DNA of 64,000 nt from Vicugna pacos (GCF_048564905.1 NW_027328740.1:35329019-35393018); one strand, 5' to 3'; shown: positions 1 to 11,279, counted from the stretch's first letter. Translations and numbers: made by a program. Notes: generated by a model from the sequence alone, not told the origin.

Positions 1-342
1 AGCGCTGTCACCACCCTCTGAGTGGCAGTGACAGCAGTGACTGTGTGTGGACGTGCAAATTGTTTTTCCAAGAGCTTTATATGCGTTTCTGCATTTAATA
101 ATTAAAGCCCTCCTGTGAGGAAGCGTTTTAAGTTTTTAATGCATAATACATTTTATTTTGATATTGATAGATTTCAAACCTCTGGAAAATTTACAGGAGT
201 AGTACAATAAACGCTTAGATACAGTTCACTTTAAAGGGCACTATTTGGCTTTCTGTGTCTGGCTTATTTTAGCATAAAGTTTCAAGGTTCATCCATGATT
301 GTAGCCTGAATCAGTACTTTATTCTTTTTGCTTGATAATATC

Positions 343-1817
343 CTTTTCCTTTGTTTTCGTTTTTGGTCTATTTAAAAATATTTTCATTGAAGTCTTGTTA
401 GTTTATAATTTTGTGTTAGTTCCTTGTGTACAGCACAACACTTCAGCTAAATAGGAACCTACCTGTATTCATTTTCATCCTCTTTTTAAACATAAGTTAC
501 TATAAGATATTAAATATATTCTCCTGTGCTATACAGTATAAACTTGCTGTTTATTCTTTACATACTCAGTATCTGCAAATCTTGAACTCCCAGTTTATTC
601 CTTCCCACACCCTCTCCCCACTGGTAACCATAGTTTGGTTTCTATGTCTCTGTGTCTGTTTCTGTTCTGTAGATAAGTTTATTATTTGTTTCTTTGTATT
701 TTTTTTTTTAGAGTCCACATGTGAGCAATCTCATATGGTATTTTCCTTTCTCTTTCTGGCTTACTTCACTTAGAATGACATTCTCCAGGTCCATTGATGT
801 TGCTGCCAATGTCATTATTTTATTATTATTTTATGGCTGAATAGTAGTCTATTGGACAAATATGCTACAACCTCTTTATCCAGTCATCTCTCAGTGGACA
901 TTTCGGTTGCTTCCATGTCTTGATATTGTAAATAGTGCTGCTGTGTACATTGGGGTGTAGGTGTCTTTTTCAATTAGGGTTCCTTCTGGATATATGCCCA
1001 GGAGTGGGATTGCTGGGTCATCTGGGAGGTCAATTTTATGTCTTTAGAGGAACATCTATACACTTTTCCACAATGGCTCCACCAAACTGTATCCCCACCA
1101 CAGTGCAGGTGTGTTCCCAATTCTCCGCAGACTTTCCAGTATTTATTGTCAGTGAACTTCTGAATGATGGCTATTCTGACTGGTGAGAGGTGATACTTGA
1201 TTGCAGTTTTGATTTGCATTTCTCTGATAATGATATTGAATATTTTTTTATGTGGCTACTGGCCATTTGTACGTCTTCATTGGAGAAATGTTTCTTTAGG
1301 ACTTCTGCCAATTTTTGAATTGAATTGTTTGTTTTTCTTTCTTATTAAGTGTAAAAGCTGTTTACATATTCTGGGAATTAAGCCCCTAGCAGTTTCATTT
1401 ATTGTAAATATTTTCTCCCATTCCATAGGTTGGTTGTCTTTTTGTTTTGCTTACTGTTTCCATAGCTGTGCAAAAGCTTGTAAGTTTAATTAGATCCCTC
1501 TTGTATATTTTTTGTTGTTTTTCTATTGCTTGAGTAGACTGCTCTAGGAAAACATTGCTGGGATGTATGTCAGATGTTTTGCCTATGGTTGCTTCTAAGA
1601 GGTTTATAGTGTCTTGTCTACATGTTTAAGTCTTTAACACATTTTGTATTCATTTTTGTATATTCTGTGAGGGAGTAGTCTAACTTCAATGATTTACATG
1701 CAGCTGTTAAGTTTTCCCTACACCATTTGCTGAAGAGGCTGTCTTTACTCCATTGTATGTTCTCACCTCCTTTGTCAAAGTTTCAATGACCAAAAGTTTG
1801 TGGGCCTATTCTTGGTA
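343..1817 (-). mobile_element. L1 LINE, artiodactyl type, 3' UTR and end of ORF2
   Basis: Read on the + strand it starts with the reversed 3' UTR ('tgtacagcac', 'tcctgtgctatacagta', 'ctctgtgtctgtttctgt'). It then runs into reversed ORF2 ('cctctttatccagtcatc', 'atatgcccaggagtggga', 'ggtgatacttgattgcag'). It is 5'-truncated, as most L1 copies are, and has no long open frame. The same copy is present in the duplicate at 54641-56122, so it inserted before the duplication. Confidence 0.9.
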
Positions 1818-1940
1818 AATGTGTTTATCCGTTCATTGATGGATGGATATTGTTAGTAACTTTTGGCTACTCTGAATGATACTGCTATGAATATTGATGT
1901 GAAATTTTTTATGAGAATATGTTTTCATTCTGTTGGCTGT

Positions 1941-2084
1941 ACATTTGCCCCGCCATATCTGTAGTTTCCACTACATGAATCCAGATGGTTGATTGTAAAG
2001 GGACTCGAACATCCTTGGATTATGGTATCCAGGGTGTGGGGTTCCTGAAACCAACCCCCCAAGGATATTGAGAGATGACTCTAT
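1941..2084. mobile_element. TcMar-Tigger-type (MER2-like) DNA transposon remnant nested in L1
   Basis: The ends match the MER2/Tigger pattern: a start close to 'cagttggccctccatatc' and an end like 'cctgaaaccaacccccca..gatgactcta'. The interior 'gggactcgaacatccttgg' corresponds to the 'gggacttgagcatccgcgg' block. Its length of about 145 bp shows an internally deleted derivative. It interrupts L1 sequence and is shared with the duplicate (56235-56378). Confidence 0.72.
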
Positions 2085-2519
2085 ATGTAGGAGTGGAATT
2101 GCTGAGACATATAACTCTAAGCTTTTGAGGAAAAACCAGACTTCTCCAAAGAAGCTGCAACATTGTTCCTTTCCCCTGGCCGCATATGAGGTTTCTCTGC
2201 CTCCTGAACGACATTTGTTATTGTCCATGTTTTGGTTATAACCATCCTAGTGGGTGTAAAATGAGATCTCATTTTGTTTTTGACTTCCCTAGTGATGCTG
2301 AGCATCTTTTCATATGATTATTGGCCATTTGTATATCTATTTAAATTCGTGGTAAATTTAAAAATTGGGTGTATTTTTTTGTATTGTTCAGTTGTAAGCA
2401 TTCGTTATATATCCTGGATACTACTCTCTTATTAGATACATGCTTTGCAAAATTTTTCTTCTATTCTGCACATTGTCCTTTAACTATATTTTTTTAAACA
2501 TTAAAACAATTTCTTTACA

Positions 2520-2599
2520 AGGGAGGTAGTTTGATGTAAAGATTTATTTTATTTTTTTGCAAAGCACGCACTCTCTGACTTGAGATACCCTTTTCCCCT
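2520..2599 (-). mobile_element. Camelid tRNA-derived SINE, internally deleted
   Basis: On the + strand it reads 'gggaggtagttt..tttattttattttt' and then 'gcacgcactctctgacttgag'. These are the tail and the reversed tRNA-like head of a Vic-type SINE. The central 'ggtactgggg..cccaggacct' block is missing. The duplicate holds a better-preserved version with the same deletion at 56824-56900, which makes the assignment firmer. Confidence 0.68.
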
Positions 2600-4069
2600 G
2601 TCATTTCACTTTCTTGATGATGTCCTTTGTAAGAAAAAGGTTTTAGTTTTGATGAAGTCCAGTTTATCTGCTTTTTCCTTCTATCACTTGTGCTCTTGGT
2701 TTTGTATCTAGGAAACCAAAGCCTATCCTAGGCCCACAAAGATTTATACTGTGTCTTCTTTTAGAAAGTTTATAGGTTTAATTTTTACATTTCTGTCTGT
2801 GATCTATTTTCAATTAATTTTATTTGTTATATAAAATATGGGTGTTCAGATTCCAGATTGATTCTTTTGCCTGCAGATACCCAGCTGTCCCTGAACCATT
2901 AGTTGAATAGACTATTCTTTCAATGGAGTGTTTTTGGCCCCCTAGTGGAAAAGTGTCTGTAAATGTAAGTTTTTCCCCGTGGGTTTTTATTGTGTCTCTT
3001 AGACTTATTTATCCAAACTTATGCCAGTATCATACTGACTTAGTACTATAGCATTTTAGTACACTTTAAAGTGAGTCCTCCAACTTTACTCTTCTTTTTC
3101 AAGGTTGTTTTTGCTGTCCTGGGCCCCTTGCACGTCCATGTGAATTTTGGGATCAGTTTTTCAATTTTGCATAGAAGTCAGCTGGAATTTTGATAGGGAT
3201 TCCACTGAATATATAGTTCACTTTGAGGATTCTTAACATTTTTAATAATATTGTCAATCATTCCATGAAAATGGGATGTCTTCCATATATGTAGATCTTT
3301 TAAAATTTATTCTGGTGATACTTCAAAAAGTTCAATGTACAAATCTTGTAAATTTTTGTTAAATGTATCTCTCACTTTATTTTTAATGCTGTTGTAAATG
3401 GAAAGGCTGAATTTCTTATGGGTGGGACTATGTATCAATCTTCTTATTTGTAGAATTCCTTCACAACAAATACCCTTGGTATATATTTGCTACATAAATC
3501 TATCCACAACTATTCCCCGCCCTGTGTTATAAGAAACCAAGACCCAAGGTAAGCTACTTGAAAACACCTATGTGGAAGTGAGAAATGAGACCCTTGGGTG
3601 GGTCTTTGTGCAGATGATACTGAGAGCTTATTCTGAATGGCTTCTTCTTAATTACTTTTAAACAACCCTTTCAGTGTATTTAGTCAGATACATTAAGATT
3701 ATGCCCTTTTGATGTGCGGAGTAGCTAAGACTATAATTTTCAAATAAATTCTAGTGAGAGTGTTGTACTTGAAACCTAATTTGCATCAATCTTTGAAGAT
3801 TTATGTTTCAGGAGCTTTGACTAAAGAACAACTGTCTTTATTCTATAATGAGAACTAAATGCTCAAGCAACATGTAAGAGTTTGAGCAAACTGCCCCCGC
3901 CCCGTAGTGCTGGGTGGCTGCAGCTGTAACTGGAGTCAGCACTTACCTCTCCCAGTATGCTTGTGCTGATCTGCTCAAAGTGGTTCGTCCAACAGTTTGT
4001 CAGTAGTCTGTTGGACAAAGTCATAAAACATTGATTGAAGGTTGCTAGAATGCAATATATTCTTATTAA

Positions 4070-4200
4070 TATTAAGTAAGCACATATTGAATGCTTACTG
4101 TATGATGGAATTGTCCCTCAGCCTCACATGAATATTATTTCCCTTGAAACCTCACATATTTCCTTGTTATTCTCACTTTACAGATAAGGAGACTGAGAAT
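4070..4200 (-). mobile_element. MIR SINE fragment
   Basis: 'cactttacagataaggagactgagaat' and the preceding 'taagcacatattgaatgcttactgta' are the reversed MIR core and tail. The copy in the duplicate is at about 58365-58495. Confidence 0.75.
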
Positions 4201-4664
4201 TAGGTCTTCTCTCTTTGGGGGGAGCTCATTATTAATGATGGGCAGTTGTAAGGAAAAAGATATTGATTCATCATGAGAAAACATTTTTGTGAGAGTCAGC
4301 AATGAAGAAGATGAACACTGAAGAAGGTGATCATTGTTCGAGTGAGACAAGCCCTGGGTTGTGCGGAGTCAGCATCCCTGTCCTAGACACGGCACGTGTA
4401 GAGCTGCGTGGTGGGTGAGGCGGCGCGGCCGTGCAGGGAAAGCGGATGCTGGGGCCTTAGGCTGTGCTCAGGCCTGGTTGGGCTTTCTCCTAAGGGGAGT
4501 GAACCATCATTGACAGATTTTAAGTAGGAGAGTGGGGTGCTCTCATAGTTCATATTTGTCTTCTAGAATGTTTGGAAACATTTAGAAGGCTTGGCAGGAG
4601 ATGATGTGATGAGTCAGAGTAGGGTGGCTGCGAGGTGTAGCAGTGTCCAATTTTCAAGTGGTTT

Positions 4665-4865
4665 TCAGGCCCAGGCTTGTGGCTTAGTAGCCGTGTCAGT
4701 TTGAAGGACGCACGCAAGGAAGTGAAACAATTTATCTAATCAATTGAAGCAGTGATGTACCCAATTCCCAGGACTGTTGTGGAGATCCAGTGAGATACAC
4801 TGTGCAGTGTGCAGCGTGGTCTCCAGCAGAGAGTCAGTGCTGAGTGAGTGCCAGTGAGTATCTGG
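4665..4865 (+). mobile_element. MIR SINE fragment
   Basis: Sense-strand MIR order is visible: 'ccgtgtcagtttgaaggac' (for tgtgaccttgggcaag), 'gtggagatccagtgagata' (for gaggattaaatgagata), then the 'cagcagagagtcagtgctgagtgag' tail. It is shared with the duplicate at about 58960-59165. Confidence 0.68.
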
Positions 4866-7155
4866 TAGGTCAGTTGAGGGTGGTGGGACTCGGTGTCTGA
4901 GGATATCTGGTCCCTGAAGGAGGGGTCCATTCACATCTGTGAGTGATGGGCCTGAGTTGGGAGACGCAGGGAGACCTTACCCTCCGACCAGGGGCCCTGG
5001 TAAGGACGGCTATGGGAGGAACACCGTGAAGTCAGCTCTTTGCATGTGGAGTTGGAGCTGCCTTTGAGACAACTAACTGCAGTGTCACGAGCTTAAAGAG
5101 GAGATCTGGGCACAGGTTGTGCATTTTCCTAAAATCTCAACTCCTAAGGACGCCGAAGTATTGATCACTGAAAGTGAAGTCATACTTTAAAGGACAAACG
5201 AATAGTAGTATTATCTCTGTCATCAAAGCTCACGTCTATTTATTCATCACTCACTTTGCTAATTGGGTACTTACAGAGCTCACTTCACCGTCCTCCCGTG
5301 GGCTCAGGCTCCACAGAAAAGAGCTGGTGTGTCTTCCTCTTTTCTAGAATAAGACACATTTAGCTTGTAGACTTCTGTACCTCGCCAGACTTAGGAAATT
5401 AGTTTGTTGGTTTAATTGTATTTTCTGTTGGCCATGTCCTGACAGGAGAGAAATTTTACCTCATGGTCATGTTTCAATTAGCTGTTACTGAGAATTGCTG
5501 ATCTGATACATAGTGTATGTATTACATTAACTTTGTAGAGTAGTTATCATTTTTCTGTCTTTGCCCTTTAATTTTGTTTGCCCCTTCAGTGTTCTATTCT
5601 TTTTGGGGCCTTATTTTTTTTAAATTAAAAAATGTCTGTTAGCAGTTAAGAAAAAAATAGGAAAGAAAAAATGCACATGAGAACTAAATTTAGAAAATGT
5701 CTAGTGTGTTTTCTGTCTCGGCAATGGAGGGTACTAAAACTCCTGAAAACCTTCATTACACAAGTTCCTTAAAATGCTGATTGAGAAATAAAACCTTCCT
5801 TCCTCATCTTTCAAGCTGCACAACTCATTGTCAAGAAAGTGAGGGAAAATTCTCAGAAGCCAAGACAAACGAGAAAGCAGGGTTTCTGAGAGATACGTGA
5901 GCGTTAGAAGCCGTGGTGTGCTGGTTGGCTCCTGAACTGATTTTCAGTTGCCTTGACAGGAGGGAAGGGTGTGAGCCCCAGGCCTCTCACACTAGGAGTT
6001 GGATGGGTGATCATATAATGGGCCAAGCCCATCCTGAGAATCTTGCTTTACTAAAGGGTGGAATAGGAAAAAAAAAATTCCTCAAGACAAGAAAGTAAGA
6101 AAAGTCAATTTTGTTGGAAGAGGGGAAAAATAACAAATCCAAAGTAAGGATATAGTTTAAAGCTGTTCTGGCATGAGAGTGACCACAAACTCCTGGCAGA
6201 AAAGCACAGCTACTCCTTGATTGATAAGTTGTGTTTTGAATGAATCAGTGAACAGCTATTCCGAAAAAGGCCTCCAGAGTCTTGTGGATCAAGATACTGG
6301 ACAGCAAACACCTCTCTTCCAAGGTCTCATTCAAATAACCAGAAAGGTTTTAAAGGAAACTAACAATAATCTGAGTTGTATTTATTGACATTACTATATG
6401 CTAAGAATTCAGAGGTGACTATGGAGTTGTCTCCTCTTTTATGGACCTTATTTTCTCTTTGGGGAGAAAAATGACATAGTTGGGTATCTTGGTGGAGGGA
6501 GGTGTTAGTCTGTTGCAATTAGCCAGGAGAGGAGATTAAGAAAACAGTGAAAGATGGGTGAACTTTTTAGCTGAGGACAGTCTTGTTCACTTGGCTTTTA
6601 ATTGCAGGCTCAATGAGCTGTCACTGGAGGGACTAGATCTTACGGAGGATGGACTTAGCTCAGGCCTCTTTTGAATGGACAAGTGAACCTGGAAAAAGAC
6701 AGTCAAATCTGTGCAGACATTAAAGTTCACTTGAACGTGCTGCATCCCTGAGCCAAAGATAGGACAAATATGCAGCAATTCTTGAGGACAGAAGAGTGGT
6801 TTTTAAGGTTCTCCAAGAATGAATCCCATGGAACCGAGATGGCCAGTTGTCAAACTGAGACTTTGTTCTTTGGACGGTGTACCCAGCAAGGGTATTGGCC
6901 TTTTATATGGTTCCATTTGTCTTTAATACATGTCTGTTGATGAGGACATGGGCACAAATGTTTGACACCTTGTCGAGGCGATTTTGGATACCTGCCTAGA
7001 AGCACGGGCACAGTTGTGGCTGCTTCATACATCTTGCAGCCCATCCCTTTCCCCGGCTCCGTGATCACGGCAGAGTGGTTCCTTGTTGACCTGTCCGTTT
7101 CCTCTGTGACATCATAACCCATGAAAAGACCGGAGCATATTAACTTGGCTTTGTT

Positions 7156-7440
7156 AAAGTCAAAGAAACAGATCAAATGTGGAGTCAGATTTGTTCTTTC
7201 CTATTTCAGTAGTACCATGGAGATGGCAGTTTGGGCAGCTTTTTGTAGTGTCCTGGAGGCTTTCTCTCTCAGCTTCTGGGTGCCTCTATTGAAAACCCTT
7301 CATTGCTGTCTGGCCTGCTGGTAATGCACACTGCCTGTTTTGCCCTGAAGATGTGTTCTGTTTATAAACTCATCTCTACTCCTTGGAAAACAACTCAAGA
7401 AAAACTCAGTTGGTTTTCCACCAGCCATGGGCAGGGGTGA
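7156..7440. other. Unique sequence to the right of duplication copy A
   Basis: I recognise no gene or repeat here. It marks where copy A stops matching copy B. Confidence 0.5.
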
Positions 7441-7467
7441 GGTAAACCGTGTTATTATTTCATAAAA

Positions 7468-7511
7468 TAATAGTAATAATAGTAATAGTCATAGTAGTAG
7501 TACTTGTAGTA

Positions 7512-7565
<54 letters not shown>

Positions 7566-7570
7566 TTAAT
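7468..7570. repeat. (TAA)n microsatellite
   Basis: An uninterrupted 'aataataat' run lies at about 7516-7566, with an imperfect 'agtaatagtaata' approach on its left. Long poly-Ile frames read through it are artefacts of the repeat. Confidence 0.95.
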
Positions 7571-7924
7571 AGAAGTCTTAAAACAGGACAGAGCACATTG
7601 GAGAGAGTCAAAAAATGCTTTCTGGCTTAAATCAAAATTGATGACTAGTGATTCCATGGCTGCTGTATTTGCTAAGCTAATTACTCCTTTGCTCCATTAC
7701 ACATTTCTTTTATCTGAAAAAGAAATACAAGGAAATGGTTTAAAAAAAACTCAGAGAACAAAAATACACAAGTGAAAGAAGTTTTCCCTCATCCTCTGTT
7801 CTTTCAGCCCTCTCTGGAGATGCCTCTGTTTACTATCCTTTGGGTGCTTTTCCAGATATGCTTTGCACATTCCCACCTATGTATGTAAATTCCTTTAAAA
7901 TTTTAGTTATTTTTAACTTAAAGG

Positions 7925-8474
7925 GGTTTAAATCCTCAAGTGGCATCTGGCCGGGTAATATAACAGAACAAATCTGACTCCATATTAGATTTGTTCCTTT
8001 GAATTTAACCCTATGCTCTGTCACCTAGGCTTCATCTTACTTGTAAAACAATGTTGCCTAGAGCCTGAAATAAACAGGAGACCCTATTCTGAAGGCTCTG
8101 ACCTTTAAGGATATTTAACACTTTTTCATTCATTAAAAGATAGCAAATTGCAGAATAGAAAATAACGTTTCTTTTGTTGGAGGTTTACAGGGATCTGACC
8201 CACGCAGATAGCTGCAAGAAGAAAGGATTCTAACAAGAAGGAATTCCTACACTAAGAAGTTTGCACTAACCAAGCACATAGGAAAGGAGCCTGAATTGTG
8301 ACTTGGGGAGATGGTTTTCCAGGATATTAGTTTGCCATCTAGGTCTACAGAAACTTGCTATTCCATGCCCCAACATCTGGTCTCCCAACTTATTGGCCTG
8401 TCCTGCACTGAGGAGAATTAATTTCGACTTGGTAACACTCCTATCTACCTAGAAAGCTGGGCACTGGAGCTGAG
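7925..8474 (+). mobile_element. ERV-like LTR/internal fragment, family not named
   Basis: The stretch 'gaacaaatctgactccata..tttgttcctttgaattt..ggcttcatcttacttgtaaaaca..gcctgaaataaacaggag' recurs in reverse orientation at 44660-44915. It is therefore an interspersed element, and it contains an AATAAA in this orientation. The text on to 8474 ('gatctgacccacgcagatagctgcaag') resembles ERVL-type sequence as I remember it. A later solo LTR is inserted directly after it. It is an old, broken fossil. Confidence 0.55.
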
Positions 8475-8881
8475 TGTTATGGAAACAGGCCAGCCAAGAC
8501 AAAAGCACCAATCGGAGTGTTGGAGTACTCAGAATTATTATGCCGGTGGGCTCAGAGGGGCTTCGGCTCCGAAGTTTTGAGTACCTCCAAGACGTGCACA
8601 TGAGGTTTTAAAGGCTTAGTTACAAGTAAGGGGGGATTAGCCAATAAGGCTCAAAGAACAAAAAGCAAGGAATAAGTACACTGGAGCTTATCAATTTGTA
8701 ACAGATCACATTACTGACACTTGTTGAGCTTGGAATTACGAGTTAGGTTGTTAGGCCAATAAACTGACACTAAACTTCAGATTTACGAGATAGCCCAGCA
8801 TAATTTAGATCAGTAAACTGACACTTATCACACTTAGATTTGTGACTTAGCTTGTTAGCCCAGCTGGACTTTTCCTTCACA
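8475..8881 (-). mobile_element. Solo LTR of an endogenous retrovirus (class I-like)
   Basis: The 407-bp element begins TGTTATGG and ends CTTCACA on the + strand (TG...CA ends). It is flanked by a 4-bp target duplication TGAG (8471-8474 and 8882-8885), which is typical of class I/gamma-type elements. Orientation is minus, because the related copy at 53034-53443 shows a TATAAAA box and a downstream AATAAA on the minus strand. No internal retroviral sequence is attached. The two copies look near 88-90% identical, so it is a middle-aged fossil. Confidence 0.85.
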
Positions 8882-8885
8882 TGAG

Positions 8886-9344
8886 GACAGCTCTCCCACA
8901 CCCAGGGAACTACTGTGAGCCCTTGATGTTTCCACTAGGGTGGGGTATGGTTTACCCAGGAGGGATGGGGACTATGCACCAACACTCAGGCAGTCTGCTC
9001 TGTCTGGGGCTCTGATCTTGTACCATCCCGCTCCCCGCCAGCCCAACACCTGGGACAGTGGAGCTAAGGCAGAGATCCTGCCTGCCTGTTTCCCAGCGTG
9101 TAAAAGGGGAATATGTGCGCTTCCCAAGGTAGTTCTGAGCGACAACACCTGCGGGTGCTTGGTTCTCAGAGCAACAGAAAACCCAGCTCCGCGTGGGGGC
9201 AACTGGTGTGATCTCCCTAGGGTTTCTGCAGAAGCATCGGACGGAGGGTTGGATCACGGTGGTAAAATTGAGCTGCGGGGCTTGATGGGTAACAGAAGGG
9301 TACAGAGGCAGGTCTGCCGCCTAGGGGTGCCCCAGAGGTAAAGC
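8886..9344. other. GC-moderate sequence upstream of the CpG island, no element recognised
   Basis: There are short open frames on both strands (for example 8940-9341), but none shows a known domain. It may be more ERV-derived sequence interrupted by the solo LTR, or ordinary promoter-distal DNA. Confidence 0.4.
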
Positions 9345-9490
9345 TTTTTTTCTCCAACTCCTCTAAGACCCTCCCTTCTCCAGATCCCTTCCTTCTCTCT
9401 GCTCATCCTGTCCATCTGTATCCCTCCAATTTTCCCGTCCTCTCCACCCGCTCCCATCTTCTCCCTCCCTCGCTGTCCCACTTCTCTCAC
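9345..9490 (+). repeat. Polypyrimidine tract next to the CpG island
   Basis: About 145 bases are made almost wholly of C and T ('ctcccttctccag', 'cccttccttctctctgctc', 'ctccctccctcgctgtccc'). It directly precedes the CpG island and the NRF1-type site. Such strand-asymmetric tracts near promoters can form triplex DNA or hold open chromatin. That role is inference. Confidence 0.75.
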
Positions 9491-9499
9491 AGAACCCAG

Positions 9500-10270
9500 A
9501 GAGGATCGCTGGCCCTCCTGCGCATGCGCAGTCAGTGCCAAGTGGTCCGCTGGTTGGGAGCTCCATATCCGAGCCGGGGATCGGGCCCAAAGGCTTCTCA
9601 ACTACGTCGCCCGGTAGGCCTTTGGTTCCTGCCTGGGGTCGGGGCCTCTGACTGTGGAAGTGCAAGGTGGGGGGCTCCTGGGAAAGGGGTCAGGCGGCTG
9701 CGGGAGGGCGGTCCGCCTGTCACAGACCCCAAGGGCGCTAGTCAGCCCGTGTTCAGATGAATTGCTCAGGCCAGACCCCTCTGCCAGCGCCACCTGCCCC
9801 GGCGTCCCGGCCACAGTGTCCAGGGCCTGGTGTGCACCTGCCATCTCTCACCCAGCCGGGATCCCCTCAGTCCGCGGCTGGCGTCCCCTTCCCCTCTCCC
9901 TCCCGCTAGTCCTCTCCTCCCGGGCTTCCTCTTCTCGTCCGGCGGCCCGTCCCCGCCCCTGGGCGGGCTGTGTCCCGGGCGGGCGGGGTCTGCGGACCCG
10001 GACGGGGGCGGGCGCCAGGGACTGTGGCTGGGGCTGTCCTCCGAGCGAGGCTGCAGCCCGCGCCCCCCTCCCCGCTTTCCCTGCCCCGCGACCCCGGGGC
10101 TGCCCTGCTCTCCCTTTCCCGCTCCCTGAGGACCAGCTCTGTGGCGTGGGCGCTGCTACCTGGGCTGAAAGCCTCCGGCTCTAACGCCCAGCTTCTCCTG
10201 GTGGAGTCGGGAAAAGGGAGCGTCACTGCTAAGCGAGGTTCTGTCTCCCCCCTCCATGTTTCTGCCTCAG
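9500..10270 (+). promoter_or_regulatory. CpG-island promoter and presumed non-coding exon 1 of the TRAPPC9 pseudogene
   Basis: This is the only long CpG-dense, GC-rich block in the window (for example 'gggcgggctgtgtcccgggcg' near 9960 and 'gacgggggcgggcgccaggg' near 10000, both with Sp1/KLF-type GC boxes). It contains an NRF1-type palindrome and no clear TATA box, and it ends with a strong donor, CAG|gtaagtacc, at 10270/10271. The first TRAPPC9-like coding exon follows about 4 kb downstream with an acceptor just before its ATG. In human TRAPPC9 the first exon is untranslated, as I recall. Calling this the gene's promoter is therefore a positional inference. The long open frames here are the usual by-product of high GC. 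Confidence 0.75.
9519..9530. promoter_or_regulatory. NRF1-type palindromic binding site
   Basis: TGCGCATGCGCA is a perfect palindrome that fits the NRF1 consensus YGCGCAYGCGCR, at the upstream edge of the CpG island. NRF1 sites are common in CpG-island promoters of housekeeping genes. Its two CpGs are still unmutated. Confidence 0.8.
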
Positions 10271-10276
10271 GTAAGT
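10271..10276 (+). other. Splice donor of presumed exon 1
   Basis: CAG|GTAAGT, a near-ideal U1 match, lies at the 3' edge of the CpG island. The nearest strong acceptor in register with the gene is at 14288-14289. Confidence 0.65.
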
Positions 10277-10639
10277 ACCTTGAACACTTTCAGGTGTTAT
10301 GATGGCGGTGCTTGTTGATGTCACGTGTTTTTATAGTGAGAGGGATTGCAGTGGTGAAAGCAAGGCTTGGTTCTGTTAAAAATGTGCTGAAGGCATGAGG
10401 CTGTGACATCCTCCTTCCTTCCCTCTCCCAGGGTGAAAGGAGTGATCCTCGATTTTCAAAAGATAGTTACAGTCCCTAACTAGCCCAGCCCAGCTATTGT
10501 GCGTTAACAGGAACAGCACCACCAGAGGCCTTGGAGACCCAGGGATATTGCAGTCCTAAAGTGCTCCTGGCATAGTTTGGCTTGTTTAGGTTTTTTGTTT
10601 TTCTTAAATTGTGGGACAGACTAGTGTATAAACTGAAAA
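10277..10639. other. Start of intron 1, no element recognised
   Basis: Ordinary intron-like sequence downstream of the exon 1 donor. I see no gene or repeat I can name. Confidence 0.4.
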
Positions 10640-10835
10640 ATAATTGTCAAGAAATAATTTTCATACGACAGTTTTATTGTGATATAGTTCACACACCATG
10701 AATTCCATCCATTTAAATGGTACAATTCAGCAGCTTTTTGCATATTCACAGTGGTGCATGCATTATTATTCCAGAACGTTTTCATCACTTCAGAAAGAGC
10801 AGTGGAAATGAATGACCTATCCACCCCTCCCAAGT
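10640..10835 (-). mobile_element. L1M 3' UTR fragment
   Basis: 'ttgtgatatagttcacacacca', 'aatggtacaattcagcag' and 'ccagaacgttttcatcact' are the reversed L1M 3' UTR. Confidence 0.82.
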
Positions 10836-11279
10836 GGTGGTTCTAAAGAAATTTCTTGGCTATTCCTGACCATAAATTAACTTGTTATATTCCAAGAAAA
10901 ATCTGGTAGGAATTCTAACCAGAATTGAAATGAATCTGTGTATCAAAACAGGAAGAATTTATACCTTTATGGCATAAACTTCTTCTACCCATGAATATAT
11001 CTGGGACCCTATCTTTTCATCTGACCAGAGCCTGGCCCATGTGAAGTCCTCACTACTTTTTGGGCTTGTGAATGATGAGATTCTATACATCATTAGTTGC
11101 AACTGTAGCCTTTCACAGAAGAGAAAAGTAACCTCAGTGAAGCAAGTGACTCTCTGATGGTCAGAAAGAGTGACAGCCAGTGCTGGAGTAATCCAGTGGA
11201 CTTGGTGTTTGCAGCTAGATTTCTCGACCACCTACAGTTAAGGGGATTAGAGAGTTCTTTTATTTTTTCTTAATGGCAT

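Larger units (their letters stand above)
1818..3425 (-). mobile_element. Older L1 LINE fragment (ORF2 3' part)
   Basis: A second reversed L1 ORF2-like stretch follows the younger L1 ('attcattgatggatggata', 'gtgtaaaatgagatctca', 'gattattggccatttgta', 'tcttattagatacatg'). It runs on through 'tattgtgtctcttagact' and 'gataggattccactgaa'-like text. It is more diverged than its neighbour and is broken by a Tigger-type fragment (1941-2084) and a SINE piece (2520-2599). The duplicate carries it at about 56123-57690. Confidence 0.78.
1..7155 (+). repeat. Segmental duplication, copy A (upstream of the pseudogene)
   Basis: The sequence matches 54281-61420 in the same orientation along its whole length. 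Shared landmarks in the same order are the opening 'gagtggcagtgacagcag', an L1 3' end, a Tigger-type fragment, a clipped camelid SINE, two MIRs and the 'gtgatcacggcagagtgg' segment near 7060. Identity is about 90% by eye, with small indels. Similarity stops near 7150, just after 'cttggcttt'. The left edge is the window edge, so the true left boundary of this copy is unknown and the unit may be longer. I see no gene inside it. The stretch 3430-4060 and most of 4870-7155 hold no element that I can name. Confidence 0.93.

Noticed and set aside
426-773. 115-codon frame repeated at 54645-54908 and similar hydrophobic frames
   Set aside because: Antisense reading of an L1 3' UTR; duplicated with the segment.
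6850-7176. Minus-strand 108-codon frame also partly open in copy B (61238-61441), with shared peptide NHSAVITEPG
   Set aside because: Differences between the two copies are mostly amino-acid-changing, copy B stops early, and no family is recognised. The shared frame reflects the duplication and not selection.
7449-7775. Frames rich in Ile/Val on both strands
   Set aside because: They are translations of the (TAA)n microsatellite.
9654-10302. Long overlapping frames on both strands (up to 176 codons)
   Set aside because: They lie in the CpG island, where stops are rare. The peptides are low-complexity Pro/Arg/Gly-rich and have no domain.
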